Source: Cognatiluteimonas weifangensis (GTDB lineage: Bacteria > Pseudomonadota > Gammaproteobacteria > Xanthomonadales > Xanthomonadaceae). From it: a stretch of DNA of 64,000 bases. The notes beneath the pieces were generated by a model. That model was not told where the DNA came from. It was given only the letters and a program-made list of their open reading frames with translations, and searched no databases. Shown piece after piece: positions 1-9,299 of this stretch. Made by a program: the position numbers and the translations under genes. The stretch is taken from the NCBI RefSeq assembly GCF_003416885.1, contig NZ_QVPD01000010.1:1-64000 (forward strand). The letters are read 5' to 3'. Each line of letters begins with the position of its first letter. Position 1 is the stretch's first letter.

Positions 1-145
1 GTCCGAAGCCGATCTCCCGAAGCCTGGCCTGACTCGAGATCAGGCCAAAGATGAGCTGTGCCCAACTTCAATGACAGGAGGTCGTCAGGATGGCGCAGCA
101 CCCCCCAGCCCGCCGGGCGGCGACTCCTGCCGAAGCCGATCCTTC
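1..145 (+). repeat. Partial R1 repeat array at the window edge
   Basis: This stretch matches the ~110-bp units that form the right-hand part of the composite elements near 9.5, 36.7 and 48.3 kb. It has the small hairpin (arms 25-32 and 40-47, loop of 7), the conserved ACAGGAGGTCGTCAGG block from 74, and the C-rich block ending in GGGCGGCGAC. The hairpin arms differ in sequence from those of the other copies but still pair perfectly. The window starts inside the array, so the core, if present, lies to the left. Bases 146-253 hold no gene. Confidence 0.8.
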
Positions 146-197
146 GATGCGCGTTGGGTCGTGTGCGAGCCGGCGGTTCGCAAGACGCACGTGCTCA

Positions 198-211
198 CCC
201 CGCCAGCGGGG
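198..211 (-). terminator. Possible terminator hairpin after dps
   Basis: A 6-bp G+C stem (CCCCGC/GCGGGG) with a 2-base loop lies about 45 bp past the dps stop codon, reading on the minus strand. There is no T-tract, so this is only a candidate. It could equally be a small dispersed palindrome. Confidence 0.25.
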
Positions 212-253
212 AAGCGGGCGGCCAGGAGGAGGGCGCTTGCGCGTCGGCCCGGG

Positions 254-784
254 TTACTGCAGCAGCGAGCGCAGCATCCAGGCGTTCTTCTCGTGGGTCT
301 GCAGGCGCTGGGTCAGCAGGTCCACGGTGGGGTCGTCGCCGGCGTCGTCGGCACCCTCGAGCACCTTGCGCGCGGTGCGGCACACCGCCTCGTTGCCGAC
401 CGTGAGCTGGCGCACCATCTCGCGCCAGTCGGCAGTGTCGGCCAGCCCCGGCTCCTCCGGGATCGAGGACAGGCGGTCGAATTCGGCGTAGGAGCCGGGC
501 GCGTTGTAGCCCAGCGCGCGGATGCGCTCGGCGACCAGGTCCAGCGCGGTCCACTGCTCGGTGTACTGGGTCTCGAACATCAGGTGCAGGGTGTTGAACA
601 TCGGCCCGGTGACGTTCCAGTGGAAGTTGTGGGTCTTCAGGTACAGCGTGAAGCTGTCGGCGAGGAAGCGCGACAGACCCTCGGCGATCTGCTTGCGTTG
701 CGCGCCGCTGAGCCCGATGTCGATCGCCGGCGCCGCCGCGGGTGCGGAACTGGATTTCGACGTCGCTGTCTGGGTCCTGGCCAT
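254..784 (-). CDS. dps: Dps family DNA-binding ferritin-like protein
   Basis: A 176-residue protein of the Dps/miniferritin family, which forms 12-subunit shells that oxidise and store iron and shield DNA during starvation and oxidative stress. The typical ferroxidase region is visible: KTHNFHWNVTG followed about 25 residues later by ALDLVAERIRALG, carrying the His, Asp and Glu ligands of the inter-subunit site. The N-terminus is a short Ser/Thr/Ala-rich tail. The start at MARTQ was chosen because AGGAG sits 8 bases upstream; an upstream in-frame start would add 11 residues without a ribosome site. It is divergent from hrpA, and the short shared spacer holds TATTGT, a possible -10 for this gene. 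Confidence 0.93.
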   Translation of the reverse strand: MARTQTATSKSSSAPAAAPAIDIGLSGAQRKQIAEGLSRFLADSFTLYLKTHNFHWNVTGPMFNTLHLMFETQYTEQWTALDLVAERIRALGYNAPGSYAEFDRLSSIPEEPGLADTADWREMVRQLTVGNEAVCRTARKVLEGADDAGDDPTVDLLTQRLQTHEKNAWMLRSLLQ

Positions 785-868
785 CTGCGTGCTCCTGTTG
801 GGGTCCAGCCAGCACAATAGGCCGGGTGGGCGTCATCGGGAAATGAATAGTTGCGAACGGGTCGATTC

Positions 869-3800
869 ATGACTTCTATGGAACAGCGAAGCGGTCCCGC
901 GCTGCGGCAAGCCCGGCGTGCGCTCGACGACGCGCTCAGCCGCGACCGCGGCCGCCTGCTGGGACTGTGGTCGCGCTGGAACGCGCGGCCGGCCGATACC
1001 GCGGCGCAGGCGGCGTTCGCACAGGCGTTGCAAGCCTCGGTTGCGCAGCGCCAGGCGCGGGCCGCGGCCCTGCCGCAGGCGCCGGTGGATCCGGCGTTGC
1101 CGATCGCTGCCGCCGCCGAGCGCATCGTCGAACTGGTTCGCACCCACCCGGTGGTGGTGGTCGCCGGCGAGACCGGCTCCGGCAAGACCACGCAGTTGCC
1201 CAAGCTGTGCCTGGCCGCCGGCCGCGGCGCCGCCGGCATGATCGGCTGTACCCAGCCGCGGCGGATCGCCGCGCGCGCGGTCGCCCGGCGCGTGGCCGAG
1301 GAACTGCAGGTGCCGCTGGGCGGCGCGGTCGGCTTCCAGGTGCGCTTCAACGACAACGTCAGCGAGCAGACCGCGGTCAAGTTCATGACCGACGGCATCC
1401 TGCTGGCCGAGATCCAGTCCGACCGCTGGCTGTCGCAGTACGACACGCTCATCGTCGACGAGGCGCACGAGCGCAGCCTCAACATCGACTTCCTGCTCGG
1501 CTACCTGAAACGGCTGCTGCCCCGGCGCCCGGACCTGAAGCTGATCGTGACCTCGGCCACGATCGACACCGCGCGCTTCGCGGCGCATTTCGGCGGTGCG
1601 CCGGTGGTGGAGGTCGAGGGCCGCGGCTATCCGGTGGAAATGCGTTACCGCCCGCTGCAGGCCGCAGGGGCGGAGACGTCGTCGGGCCACGGGGCGCGGG
1701 ACGCGGGCGCGCGGCGGGAACACGACGCCGATTCCGTTTCCGTGCTCGACGGCATCCTCGCCGCCTGCGACGAGATCGCGCGCGAGCGACCCACCGGCGA
1801 CACCCTGGTTTTTCTGCCGGGCGAGCGCGAGATCCGCGAGGCGCATCAGGCGCTGGAAAAGCGCAAGTACCGCCATACCGAGGTGCTGCCGCTGTACGCG
1901 CGGCTGTCGGCCAGGGACCAGGACCGGGTGTTCCATCCCGGTCCGCAGCGGCGCATCGTGCTGGCCACCAACGTGGCGGAAACCTCGCTGACGGTGCCGC
2001 GCATCCACTACGTGGTCGATCCCGGCATGGCGCGGGTCAAGCGCTACAGCCCGCGGCAGAAGCTCGACCGCCTGCACATCGAGGCGGTTTCGCAGGCCAG
2101 CGCCAACCAGCGCGCCGGCCGCTGCGGGCGGGTCGCGCCGGGGGTGTGCATCCGCCTGTACTCGGAAGCCGACTTCGCCTCGTGGCCGGAATTCACCGAT
2201 CCGGAAATCCGCCGCGCGGCGCTGGCGGGCGTGATCCTGCGGATGCTGTCGCTGGGGCTGGGCAACATCGAAGGCCGCGTTTCGGCGTCGGCCAGACGCG
2301 CAGGTCCGCGTCGGCCAACGGACGATGCGAACGTCATCGAGGATTTCCCGTTCCTGGAGCCGCCCGATCCGCGCGCGATCGCCGACGGCTGGCAGCAGTT
2401 GAACGAACTCGGCGCGATCGATGCCGACCGCAAGCTCACCGCGATCGGCCGCACCATGGCGAAGCTGCCGGTGGACGTGAAGCTGGCGCGCATGCTGGTG
2501 GCCGCGCAGGCGCACGGCGTGCTGCGCGAGATGCTGGTGATCGCCAGCTTCCTCGGCATCCAGGACCCGCGCGAGCGTCCGCCCGACGCGCGCGCGGCCG
2601 CCGATGCCGCGCACGCACAGTTCGCCGATGCCAGGTCGGAATTCGTCGGCATCCTCAAGCTGTGGGACGCCTACCGCGCCGCGTACGAGGACCTGACCCA
2701 ATCGCAACTGCGCAAATGGGCCGACCGCCACTTCCTCGGCTTCCTGCGCCTGCGCGAGTGGCGGGAACTGCACCGGCAGCTGAAGCTGCAGTGCGAGGCG
2801 TTGGGATGGCGGCTGGACGCTTTCGATGATGTCGCCGTCGGCTCGTCGCCGACATCTGCGCAGCGCGGGTCTGCGGACGCGGCGCGGGGCGGCGACGGGG
2901 GGAGAGCAAACCGTCAGGGACGCCGGAACCCCGCTTCTGCGGGGATGGCGGCGGCCGATGGCCCGGCGGCCGCCGACACGAAAGCCGCGGCCCGGCGTTA
3001 CGCGGCCTTGCATCGCGCCCTGATCGCCGGCCTGCCGACCCAGCTCGGCCATCGCGCGCCGGCCGAGCCGGGCAGGAAGGCGGGCGCCTCGTACGACGGA
3101 CCGCGCGGGCGCAAATTCCAGCTGTTTCCGGGCTCGGCGCTGGCGAAATCGTCCGCCTCGAAAGCGGCGCCGCCGTGGCTGCTGTCGGCGACGCTGCTGG
3201 ACACCGAGAAGGTCTGGGCGCTGACCAATGCCGCGATCGAGCCGGAGTGGGCGATCGCCGAGTTGCCGCATCTGTTGGCGCGGCGCCATTTCGACCCGCG
3301 CTGGTCGCGGGCGCAGGGGCAGGTGCTGGGCAGCGAGCAGATCTCGCTGTTCGGGCTGGTGCTGGCGCCGAAGAAACCGATCCACTACGGCGCGCTGTTC
3401 CCGGAAGAGGCGCGGCAACTGTTCATCCGCGACGCACTGCTGACCGGGGAGATCGATACCCGCAGCGCGTTCCTCGCCCGCAACCTGTCCACGCTGGAGC
3501 GGGCGCGCGAGGAGGAAGCCAAGCTGCGCCGCGCCGGGCTGGTGGTCGACGAGGACTGGCAGGCGCGCTGGTACCTGGACCGGTTGCCGCCGGACGTGCA
3601 CAACGTGCAGGCGCTGGACGCGTGGTACGCGAAGCTGCCGCCGGAGAAGAAAAAATCGCTGGAGTGGTCGCGCGAGGACCTGCTGGTCGGCGACGAGAGC
3701 GACGCCGCGCGCTTCCCGAAATACCTGGCGCTGGGCGACGCGCGGCTGGCGCTGCACTATCGCTTCGAGCCCGGCGCGCCCGACGACGGCATGACCGTGA

Positions 3801-5140
3801 CGGTGCCGCTGCATTTGCTGGGGGCGCTGGATCCGGCGCGGCTGTCGTGGCTGGCGCCGGGGTTCGTCGCCGACAAGGCGGCGGCACTGATCCGCTCGCT
3901 GCCCAAGGCCCTGCGCCGCAATTTCGTGCCGGTGCCGGAGTTCGCCCGCGCCTTCGCCGAGGCCTGGCCGCAGCCCTCGGCCGACAGCCTCGAAGGCGAG
4001 CTGGCGCGCTTTCTGCACAAGACCACCGGCGTGGCGCTGGCGGCGACCGAGTTCGACCCCGGCAGCATCGAGCCGCACCTGCACGCCAACCTGCGCCTGC
4101 TGGACGCGCCGGAGGCGGGCCGGCCCGGCGCCGGCGGTCGCGACCGGCTGGCCGGTCACGTCCTGGCCAGCCATGTTCTGGCCGAGTCCCACGACCTGGC
4201 CGGGCTGCGCGCGCGTTACGGCGCCCGCGCCGCCGCGGCGTTCGCGCGGCACGCGGCCCAGGGCCTGGCGCGCACCGGCCTGACCGCCTTCCCGGAAGCG
4301 CCGATCCCGGATTCCGTGGCCGGCGCCGGCGGCGTGCCGGCATACCCGGCCCTGCACGACGACGGCGCCAGCGTGTCGCTGGCGGTGCACGCCGAGCGCG
4401 CCGTGGCGCAGGACGCGCATCCGCGCGGGGTGCGCCGGCTGCTGGCGCTGGCGCTGGCCGACAAGATCAAGCAGGCGCGCAAGCAGCTGCCGGTCGCGGC
4501 GAAGACCGCGCTGCTGTACGCCGCGATCGAGTCGGCGGCGCCGCGCGCCGGTGGCGGCCAGACCGGCGACCGCCTGCGCACGGACCTGGTCGAGGGCGCC
4601 TTCGCCGCGCTGACCGCGCAGGGTCTGGGCGGGATCCGCGATGCCGCGGCGTTCGCGCAGCGCCGCGATGCGGTCGCCAGGGCGCTGTTTGCCGAGGCGA
4701 TGGCGCGCCTGCAGCAGGCCGAGACGATCCTCGCGCTGGTTGCGGAGGTGCGTGCGAAGCTGGATTCGACCCTGCTCGGCTGGGCCCGCGGCAACCTCGA
4801 CGACATGCAGGCGCAGCTTGCCGCGCTGGTGGCGCCGGGATTCCTGCGCGAAGTCCCGGCGTCGGCGCTTGCCGAATACCCGCGCTGGCTCAAGGCCCTG
4901 GCGGTGCGCGCCGAGCGCGCGCTGCGCGACCCGGCCCGCGACCAGGCGCGGATGCTGGAACTCAAGCCCTTCGTCGATGCGCTCGCCGCCGCTGCCGACC
5001 GCGGCGCCGACCCGCAGTGGCAGGCGTTGCGCTGGGACCTGGAGGAGCTGCGGGTGTCGCTGTTCGCGCAGGAGCTCGGCGCCCGCGGCGGAGTCTCGGC
5101 GAAGAAGCTGGCTGCGCGCCTGGCGCAGTTGCGCGCCTGA
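869..5140 (+). CDS. hrpA: ATP-dependent RNA helicase HrpA (DEAH box)
   Basis: A long DEAH-box helicase of 1423 residues (E. coli HrpA has 1300). HrpA unwinds RNA and has been linked to mRNA processing and rescue of stalled ribosomes. Motif I GETGSGKTTQ is near residue 100, DEAH near 198, SAT follows, and motif VI QRAGRCGR is near 413; the family C-terminal region (DUF3418-like) ends the protein. The extra length comes from low-complexity inserts, notably around residues 275-290 and 655-710. The second insert contains a DNA palindrome (2921-2950) read in frame. The start is taken at MTSMEQ (ATG); a TTG 18 bases upstream is possible but has no clear ribosome site. The gene stands alone between dps and relA. 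Confidence 0.93.
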   Translation: MTSMEQRSGPALRQARRALDDALSRDRGRLLGLWSRWNARPADTAAQAAFAQALQASVAQRQARAAALPQAPVDPALPIAAAAERIVELVRTHPVVVVAGETGSGKTTQLPKLCLAAGRGAAGMIGCTQPRRIAARAVARRVAEELQVPLGGAVGFQVRFNDNVSEQTAVKFMTDGILLAEIQSDRWLSQYDTLIVDEAHERSLNIDFLLGYLKRLLPRRPDLKLIVTSATIDTARFAAHFGGAPVVEVEGRGYPVEMRYRPLQAAGAETSSGHGARDAGARREHDADSVSVLDGILAACDEIARERPTGDTLVFLPGEREIREAHQALEKRKYRHTEVLPLYARLSARDQDRVFHPGPQRRIVLATNVAETSLTVPRIHYVVDPGMARVKRYSPRQKLDRLHIEAVSQASANQRAGRCGRVAPGVCIRLYSEADFASWPEFTDPEIRRAALAGVILRMLSLGLGNIEGRVSASARRAGPRRPTDDANVIEDFPFLEPPDPRAIADGWQQLNELGAIDADRKLTAIGRTMAKLPVDVKLARMLVAAQAHGVLREMLVIASFLGIQDPRERPPDARAAADAAHAQFADARSEFVGILKLWDAYRAAYEDLTQSQLRKWADRHFLGFLRLREWRELHRQLKLQCEALGWRLDAFDDVAVGSSPTSAQRGSADAARGGDGGRANRQGRRNPASAGMAAADGPAAADTKAAARRYAALHRALIAGLPTQLGHRAPAEPGRKAGASYDGPRGRKFQLFPGSALAKSSASKAAPPWLLSATLLDTEKVWALTNAAIEPEWAIAELPHLLARRHFDPRWSRAQGQVLGSEQISLFGLVLAPKKPIHYGALFPEEARQLFIRDALLTGEIDTRSAFLARNLSTLERAREEEAKLRRAGLVVDEDWQARWYLDRLPPDVHNVQALDAWYAKLPPEKKKSLEWSREDLLVGDESDAARFPKYLALGDARLALHYRFEPGAPDDGMTVTVPLHLLGALDPARLSWLAPGFVADKAAALIRSLPKALRRNFVPVPEFARAFAEAWPQPSADSLEGELARFLHKTTGVALAATEFDPGSIEPHLHANLRLLDAPEAGRPGAGGRDRLAGHVLASHVLAESHDLAGLRARYGARAAAAFARHAAQGLARTGLTAFPEAPIPDSVAGAGGVPAYPALHDDGASVSLAVHAERAVAQDAHPRGVRRLLALALADKIKQARKQLPVAAKTALLYAAIESAAPRAGGGQTGDRLRTDLVEGAFAALTAQGLGGIRDAAAFAQRRDAVARALFAEAMARLQQAETILALVAEVRAKLDSTLLGWARGNLDDMQAQLAALVAPGFLREVPASALAEYPRWLKALAVRAERALRDPARDQARMLELKPFVDALAAAADRGADPQWQALRWDLEELRVSLFAQELGARGGVSAKKLAARLAQLRA
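2921..2950. repeat. REP-like palindrome inside the hrpA reading frame
   Basis: CCCCGC and GCGGGG pair around TTCT, and CGCC/GGCG extend the stem across a small internal loop. The frame is read through it as part of a Gly/Ala-rich linker. Small C-rich palindromes of this look are common between genes in related bacteria. Here it sits in a variable linker between the helicase core and the C-terminal region, where an in-frame insertion could be tolerated. The origin by insertion is inference. Confidence 0.45.
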
Positions 5141-5202
5141 GCCGCGGCGGCCTGTTCGGCGGGCGCGCGGGCGGCTAAGGTGTCCGCATCCCCACTGTCG
5201 TC

Positions 5203-7449
5203 GTGACCACCGTGCCGCCCCCCGAGCACGCCCGATCCCCGGCCTCGCCGGATGCCGTGCTGACGCCCGCGCTGCTGGCGGCGCCGTCCTGCGCGGCGCT
5301 GGCGCCAGCGCTGCGCGGGCTGTTGCAGGACGGCATCGCCGGCGGCGCGGTGGCGCTGCGCGACCCGGCGCCGGTGCTGGCCGACACGCTGGCCTCGCTG
5401 GCCTTGCTGGAAGCCGACGGCGAAGTGCTGGCGGCGGCGATCCTGCATGTCGCGCCCGCGCTGCGCGAGGCGCTGCAGCCGCGTCTTTCGCGCGAGTTTC
5501 CGGTCGTGGCCGCGCTGCTCGACGGCCAGCGCGCCGCCTCCCAGGTCTGGGCCCTGCACGCCGAACGCCACGCCCAGGGCGCCGGCAGCGAAGGCCTGCG
5601 GCGGCTGCTGCTGGCGATCGTGCGCGACCTGCGGGTGGTGCCGATCCTGCTGGCGCGGCAGCTGGCGCGGTTGCGCCACGCCGACCGTCTGCCGCCGGAA
5701 CAGCGCCGCGCGCTGGCGCAGCTCACCCGCGACATCCACGCGCCGCTCGCCAACCGCCTGGGCATCTGGCAGCTGAAGTGGGAGTTGGAGGATCTCGCGT
5801 TCCGCCACCTGGAACCGGACACCTACCGCCGCATCGCCCGCCTGCTGGACGAGAAGCGCGGCGACCGCGAGCGCTACATCGAGCAGGTCAAGGCCGAGCT
5901 CGGCGCCGCGCTGGTCGCCCACGGCCTGCACGCCGAAGTCGCCGGCCGCCCCAAGCACATCTACAGCATCTGGAAGAAGATGCAGAAGAAGGACGTGCCG
6001 ATCGGCGAGCTCTACGACCTGCGTGCGGTGCGGGTGCTGGTGGACGACGTCGCCGCCTGCTACGCCGCGCTCGGCGTGGTGCATGCGCTGTGGCTGCCGC
6101 TGCCCAGCGAGTTCGACGACTACATCGCCCGCCCCAAGCGCAACGACTACCGTTCGCTGCACACCGCCGTGGTCGGCCCGGAAGGCAAGACCCTGGAGGT
6201 GCAGATCCGCACCTTCGAGATGCACGCCCAGTCCGAGCTCGGCGTCGCCGCGCACTGGCGCTACAAGGAGACCGGCAGCAGCGGCACCGGGCGCTCGGCC
6301 GCCGGCGATGCCGCGCTCGACCGCAAGATCGAGTGGATGCGGCGGCTGCTGGAGACCCACGTCGATGCCGGTCGCGGCGAGGCCGGGCGCGACGGCGACG
6401 CCGCCGGCCTGCTGGGCGAAATCGACAGCGAGCTGGTCGAGGACCGGGTCTACGCGCTGACGCCCAAGGGCGAGGTGGTCGACCTGCCGCTGGGCGCGAC
6501 GCCGCTGGACTTCGCCTACCACGTGCACACCGAGGTCGGGCACCGCTGCCGCGGCGCCAAGGTCGACGGCCGCATCGTGCCGCTGGACTACAAGCTGCGC
6601 AGCGGCGACCGGGTCGAGATCCTGACCGCCAGGAGCGGCGAGCCGCGCCGCGACTGGCTGGTCGTCGCCAACGGTTTCCTCGCCAGCGCGCGCTCTCGCG
6701 AGAAGGTGCGCAACTGGTTCCACAAGCTCGACCGCGCGCGCAACGTGCAGGCCGGGCGCGAGTTGCTGGAGCGCGAGCTCAAGCGGGTCGGCCTGCAGCA
6801 CGCCGACCCGGCGCCGGCGCTGCAGAAGTTCAATGCCGACAGCGTGGAGGACCTGCAGGTGCTGGTCGCGCTGGGCGATGTCGGCCCGCACCAGGTGGTG
6901 CGGGTGCTGCTGGAACACGAGCGCGCCAGCGCCGAGCCGTCCGCGACGGAGACGGCCGCAGCGCGCGCACGCGCGGTGCGCAAACCGGCCGCGGCCACGA
7001 CCTCGGCGGTCACCGTGGTCGGCGTCGGCAACCTGCTGGTGCAGATCGCGCGCTGCTGCCAGCCGCTGCCGGGCGAGGCGATCGCCGGCTACCTCACCCG
7101 CGGCCGCGGGGTCAGCGTGCATCGCGGCGATTGCGCCACCTTCCTGCGCCTGGCGGCGGCACAGCCGCAGCGCGTGCTGCCGGTGGAGTGGGGCAGCCGC
7201 AACGGCCGCAGCCACGAGGTCGACGTGCTGGTGGATGCGCTCGACCGCAAGTGGTTGCTCAAGGACCTGACCAACCTGATCGCGCAGGAAGACACCCACG
7301 TGCTCGACATCCACAGCGAGCACGCGGGCGGGGGGCGGGTGCGGCTGCGGCTGCGGCTGCGGGTGGCCGATTTCGGGCAACTGTCGCGGTTGCTGGGCAA
7401 GCTCGACGGCCTGCCGGGAGTGGAGCGGGCGCGCCGCGCCACGCCGTAA
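5203..7449 (+). CDS. relA: (p)ppGpp synthetase RelA
   Basis: A 748-residue RelA/SpoT homologue, close to E. coli RelA (744). RelA makes pppGpp/ppGpp on ribosomes carrying uncharged tRNA, which triggers the stringent response. The N-terminal HD hydrolase domain lacks the HDxxED motif, so it should not degrade ppGpp. The synthetase domain (about 260-420) has SEFDDYIARPKRNDYRSLHT with the EFDD signature typical of RelA rather than SpoT. A TGS domain (about 420-485, YKLRSGDRVEILT) and a C-terminal ACT/RRM domain follow. Translation starts at a GTG. An ATG further in would remove conserved helices. Confidence 0.93.
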   Translation: MTTVPPPEHARSPASPDAVLTPALLAAPSCAALAPALRGLLQDGIAGGAVALRDPAPVLADTLASLALLEADGEVLAAAILHVAPALREALQPRLSREFPVVAALLDGQRAASQVWALHAERHAQGAGSEGLRRLLLAIVRDLRVVPILLARQLARLRHADRLPPEQRRALAQLTRDIHAPLANRLGIWQLKWELEDLAFRHLEPDTYRRIARLLDEKRGDRERYIEQVKAELGAALVAHGLHAEVAGRPKHIYSIWKKMQKKDVPIGELYDLRAVRVLVDDVAACYAALGVVHALWLPLPSEFDDYIARPKRNDYRSLHTAVVGPEGKTLEVQIRTFEMHAQSELGVAAHWRYKETGSSGTGRSAAGDAALDRKIEWMRRLLETHVDAGRGEAGRDGDAAGLLGEIDSELVEDRVYALTPKGEVVDLPLGATPLDFAYHVHTEVGHRCRGAKVDGRIVPLDYKLRSGDRVEILTARSGEPRRDWLVVANGFLASARSREKVRNWFHKLDRARNVQAGRELLERELKRVGLQHADPAPALQKFNADSVEDLQVLVALGDVGPHQVVRVLLEHERASAEPSATETAAARARAVRKPAAATTSAVTVVGVGNLLVQIARCCQPLPGEAIAGYLTRGRGVSVHRGDCATFLRLAAAQPQRVLPVEWGSRNGRSHEVDVLVDALDRKWLLKDLTNLIAQEDTHVLDIHSEHAGGGRVRLRLRLRVADFGQLSRLLGKLDGLPGVERARRATP

Positions 7450-7545
7450 GCCGGACGCCGGGCGCCGCCACCGGCGCAGGACCGCGTGCGGGGCGCGTGC
7501 CGCGTGCACGCCGCACTGCGGGCGGCATCTCTTATGCTGCCGGCG

Positions 7546-9081
7546 ATGCCCCACGATCGCGTTCCTCCCGAGCCGGCTCCGCGCGGGCACCGTGCGCCGA
7601 CGCGCGCGCGCCGGCGTGCGCTGCCGCGCTGGCTGCCGCCGGCGCTGCTCGCGCTGGCGGTGGCGCTGGCGTTGCTGCTGGGATTCCGGCGCCCGCTGGC
7701 CGACTGGTTGTGGCCGCAGACCCGGGCGCAGGCGCTGCGTGCGCAGGCCGCGCAGGCGCTGGCGCAGGGCCGGTTGAGCGCAGCCGACGGCAGCGGCGCG
7801 CGCGAACTCTACGAAGCCGCGTTGGCGATGGAGCCGGACCGCAACGAGGCGCGCGAGGGCCTGACCCGGGTGGCCCAGGCGGCGCTGGCGCGGGCGCGCA
7901 CCGCCATCGCCGCGGGGCACTTCGACCGCGCCCACCGCGACCTGGCGCTGGCGCAGGCGCTGGCGGCGCCGCAGGCGCAGACCGACGCGGTCGCGAGCGT
8001 GCTGCGCCAGCGCGAAGCCGCGCGCGCCGGCATCGCGCAATTGCTACAGCGCGCCGCTGCGGCCCGCGCCGGACAGCGTCTGGATGGCGCCGAGGATGCG
8101 GCCCTGCCGCTGTACCAGCGGGTGCTGGCGCTGGAACCCGGGCGCGTGGAAGCGCTGGAAGGACGCGAGGACGCGCTCGCCGACCTGCTGCAGCAGGCGC
8201 GGCAGGCGCTCGTGCGCGGCGAGCTCGCCGTGGCGGCGGCGCTGGTCGCCGCCGCGCGCGGTTACGACCCCGGGCACGGCGACCTGCCCGCGGCCGAGGC
8301 CGCGCTGGCGCGGACGCTGGAACAGGCGCGCCAGCAGGCCGAGGGCGAACGCCGCCGCGGCCGGCTCGAGCAGGCCGCGGCCGGCTACCGCGCGCTGCTG
8401 GCGATCGACGCCAACGACGTCGCCGCGCGCCAGGGGCTGGAGCAGGTCGGCGTGGCCTGGGCGCATCGCGCCGAGCGCCTGGCCGCGGATTTCCGTTTTG
8501 CCGCCGCCGCCGCGGCGCTGGAACAGGCGCGGGCACTGGCGCCGCGCGATGCCGCAGTGGCCGCGGCCGCGCGCCATGTCGTGCGCGCGCGGCAGGCCAG
8601 CGCGCGGCTCGGCTCGCCCTTGCCGCCGGCCGAGCGCGCGCGGCAGGTGCGGGCGCTGCTGGCCGCCGCCGCCGCGGCCGAGGCGCGCGGCGAGCTGCTG
8701 ACGCCGCCCGGCGACAGCGCCTACGACAAGCTGCGCGCCGCACGCGCGATCGCGCCCGAGGATGCCGCGGTGCGCCGCGCCTCCGCGCGCCTGCTGCCGG
8801 CGGCACGCGCCTGCTTCGAACGCGAACTGCGCGGCAACCGCCTGCGCCGCGCCGGGGCCTGCCTGGATGCGTGGCAGATGCTGGGCGGCAGCGCTGATGT
8901 GGCCCCGGCGCGGCGCCGGCTGGCCGCGCGCTGGCTGGCGGTGGGCGAGGAGCGGCTGGCCGCCGGCGAACTGCAACCCGCCGCGTCCGCGCTGGCCGCC
9001 GCACGCGCCAGCGATCCCGCGGTCCCGGGACTGGCCGCCTTCGCCGCGCGCCTGCGCGTGGCCTCGGCTGCCGCGCACTGA
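7546..9081 (+). CDS. Single-pass membrane protein with helix-repeat periplasmic region
   Basis: A 511-residue protein with a basic Arg/Pro-rich N-terminus, one membrane segment (about residues 26-45, WLPPALLALAVALALLLGF) and then some 450 residues of Ala/Arg/Glu-rich helices in repeated blocks of about 35 residues. Examples are YEAALAMEPDRNEAREGL and YQRVLALEPGRVEALEGR, which read like degenerate TPR units. The expected topology is an N-in anchor with a large periplasmic repeat domain, suggesting a scaffold or protein-binding role. I do not recognise a specific function. The start is uncertain: ATGs lie at 7534 and 7546 and neither has a strong ribosome site. It follows relA on the same strand and ends at the first complete repeat element. 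Confidence 0.7.
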   Translation: MPHDRVPPEPAPRGHRAPTRARRRALPRWLPPALLALAVALALLLGFRRPLADWLWPQTRAQALRAQAAQALAQGRLSAADGSGARELYEAALAMEPDRNEAREGLTRVAQAALARARTAIAAGHFDRAHRDLALAQALAAPQAQTDAVASVLRQREAARAGIAQLLQRAAAARAGQRLDGAEDAALPLYQRVLALEPGRVEALEGREDALADLLQQARQALVRGELAVAAALVAAARGYDPGHGDLPAAEAALARTLEQARQQAEGERRRGRLEQAAAGYRALLAIDANDVAARQGLEQVGVAWAHRAERLAADFRFAAAAAALEQARALAPRDAAVAAAARHVVRARQASARLGSPLPPAERARQVRALLAAAAAAEARGELLTPPGDSAYDKLRAARAIAPEDAAVRRASARLLPAARACFERELRGNRLRRAGACLDAWQMLGGSADVAPARRRLAARWLAVGEERLAAGELQPAASALAAARASDPAVPGLAAFAARLRVASAAAH

Positions 9082-9099
9082 GCCGCGCGACCGTCCAGC

Positions 9100-9299
9100 G
9101 GCCTTGTTTCCCCGGGTGAGCCTGCATGAACAGGTTCCTCTCCCGAGCGGGAGCCTCTGCGAGAAGCCGGCGGCCCCGCCTGTGCGGGACGCACCGTGAA
9201 TCCACCTCCGAGCCGCGGAAGTTTTGCGGGGGAAGCCAGCGGCCCGGCCTGTGCGGGCACGCCATGAATCCATCCCTCATGTGCGGAAACATCTGCGGG
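9100..9299 (+). repeat. R2 repeat array (left part of composite element, locus A)
   Basis: Tandem degenerate units of 68-69 bp begin with GAAGCCGGCGGCCC at 9163 and 9232, and the third begins the core at 9300; an older, weaker unit precedes them. Each unit carries GCCTGTGCGGGACACGCC and ends TCTGCGGGG. The region lies between the end of the helix-repeat gene and the convergent glycosyltransferase gene. The reading frames that cross it are low-complexity and follow the repeat, so no gene is called. Confidence 0.85.

Noticed and set aside
833..4420. 1195-residue frame antisense to hrpA
   Set aside because: Arg/Gln-rich shadow of a high-GC gene with no domain pattern; hrpA motifs on the plus strand are complete.
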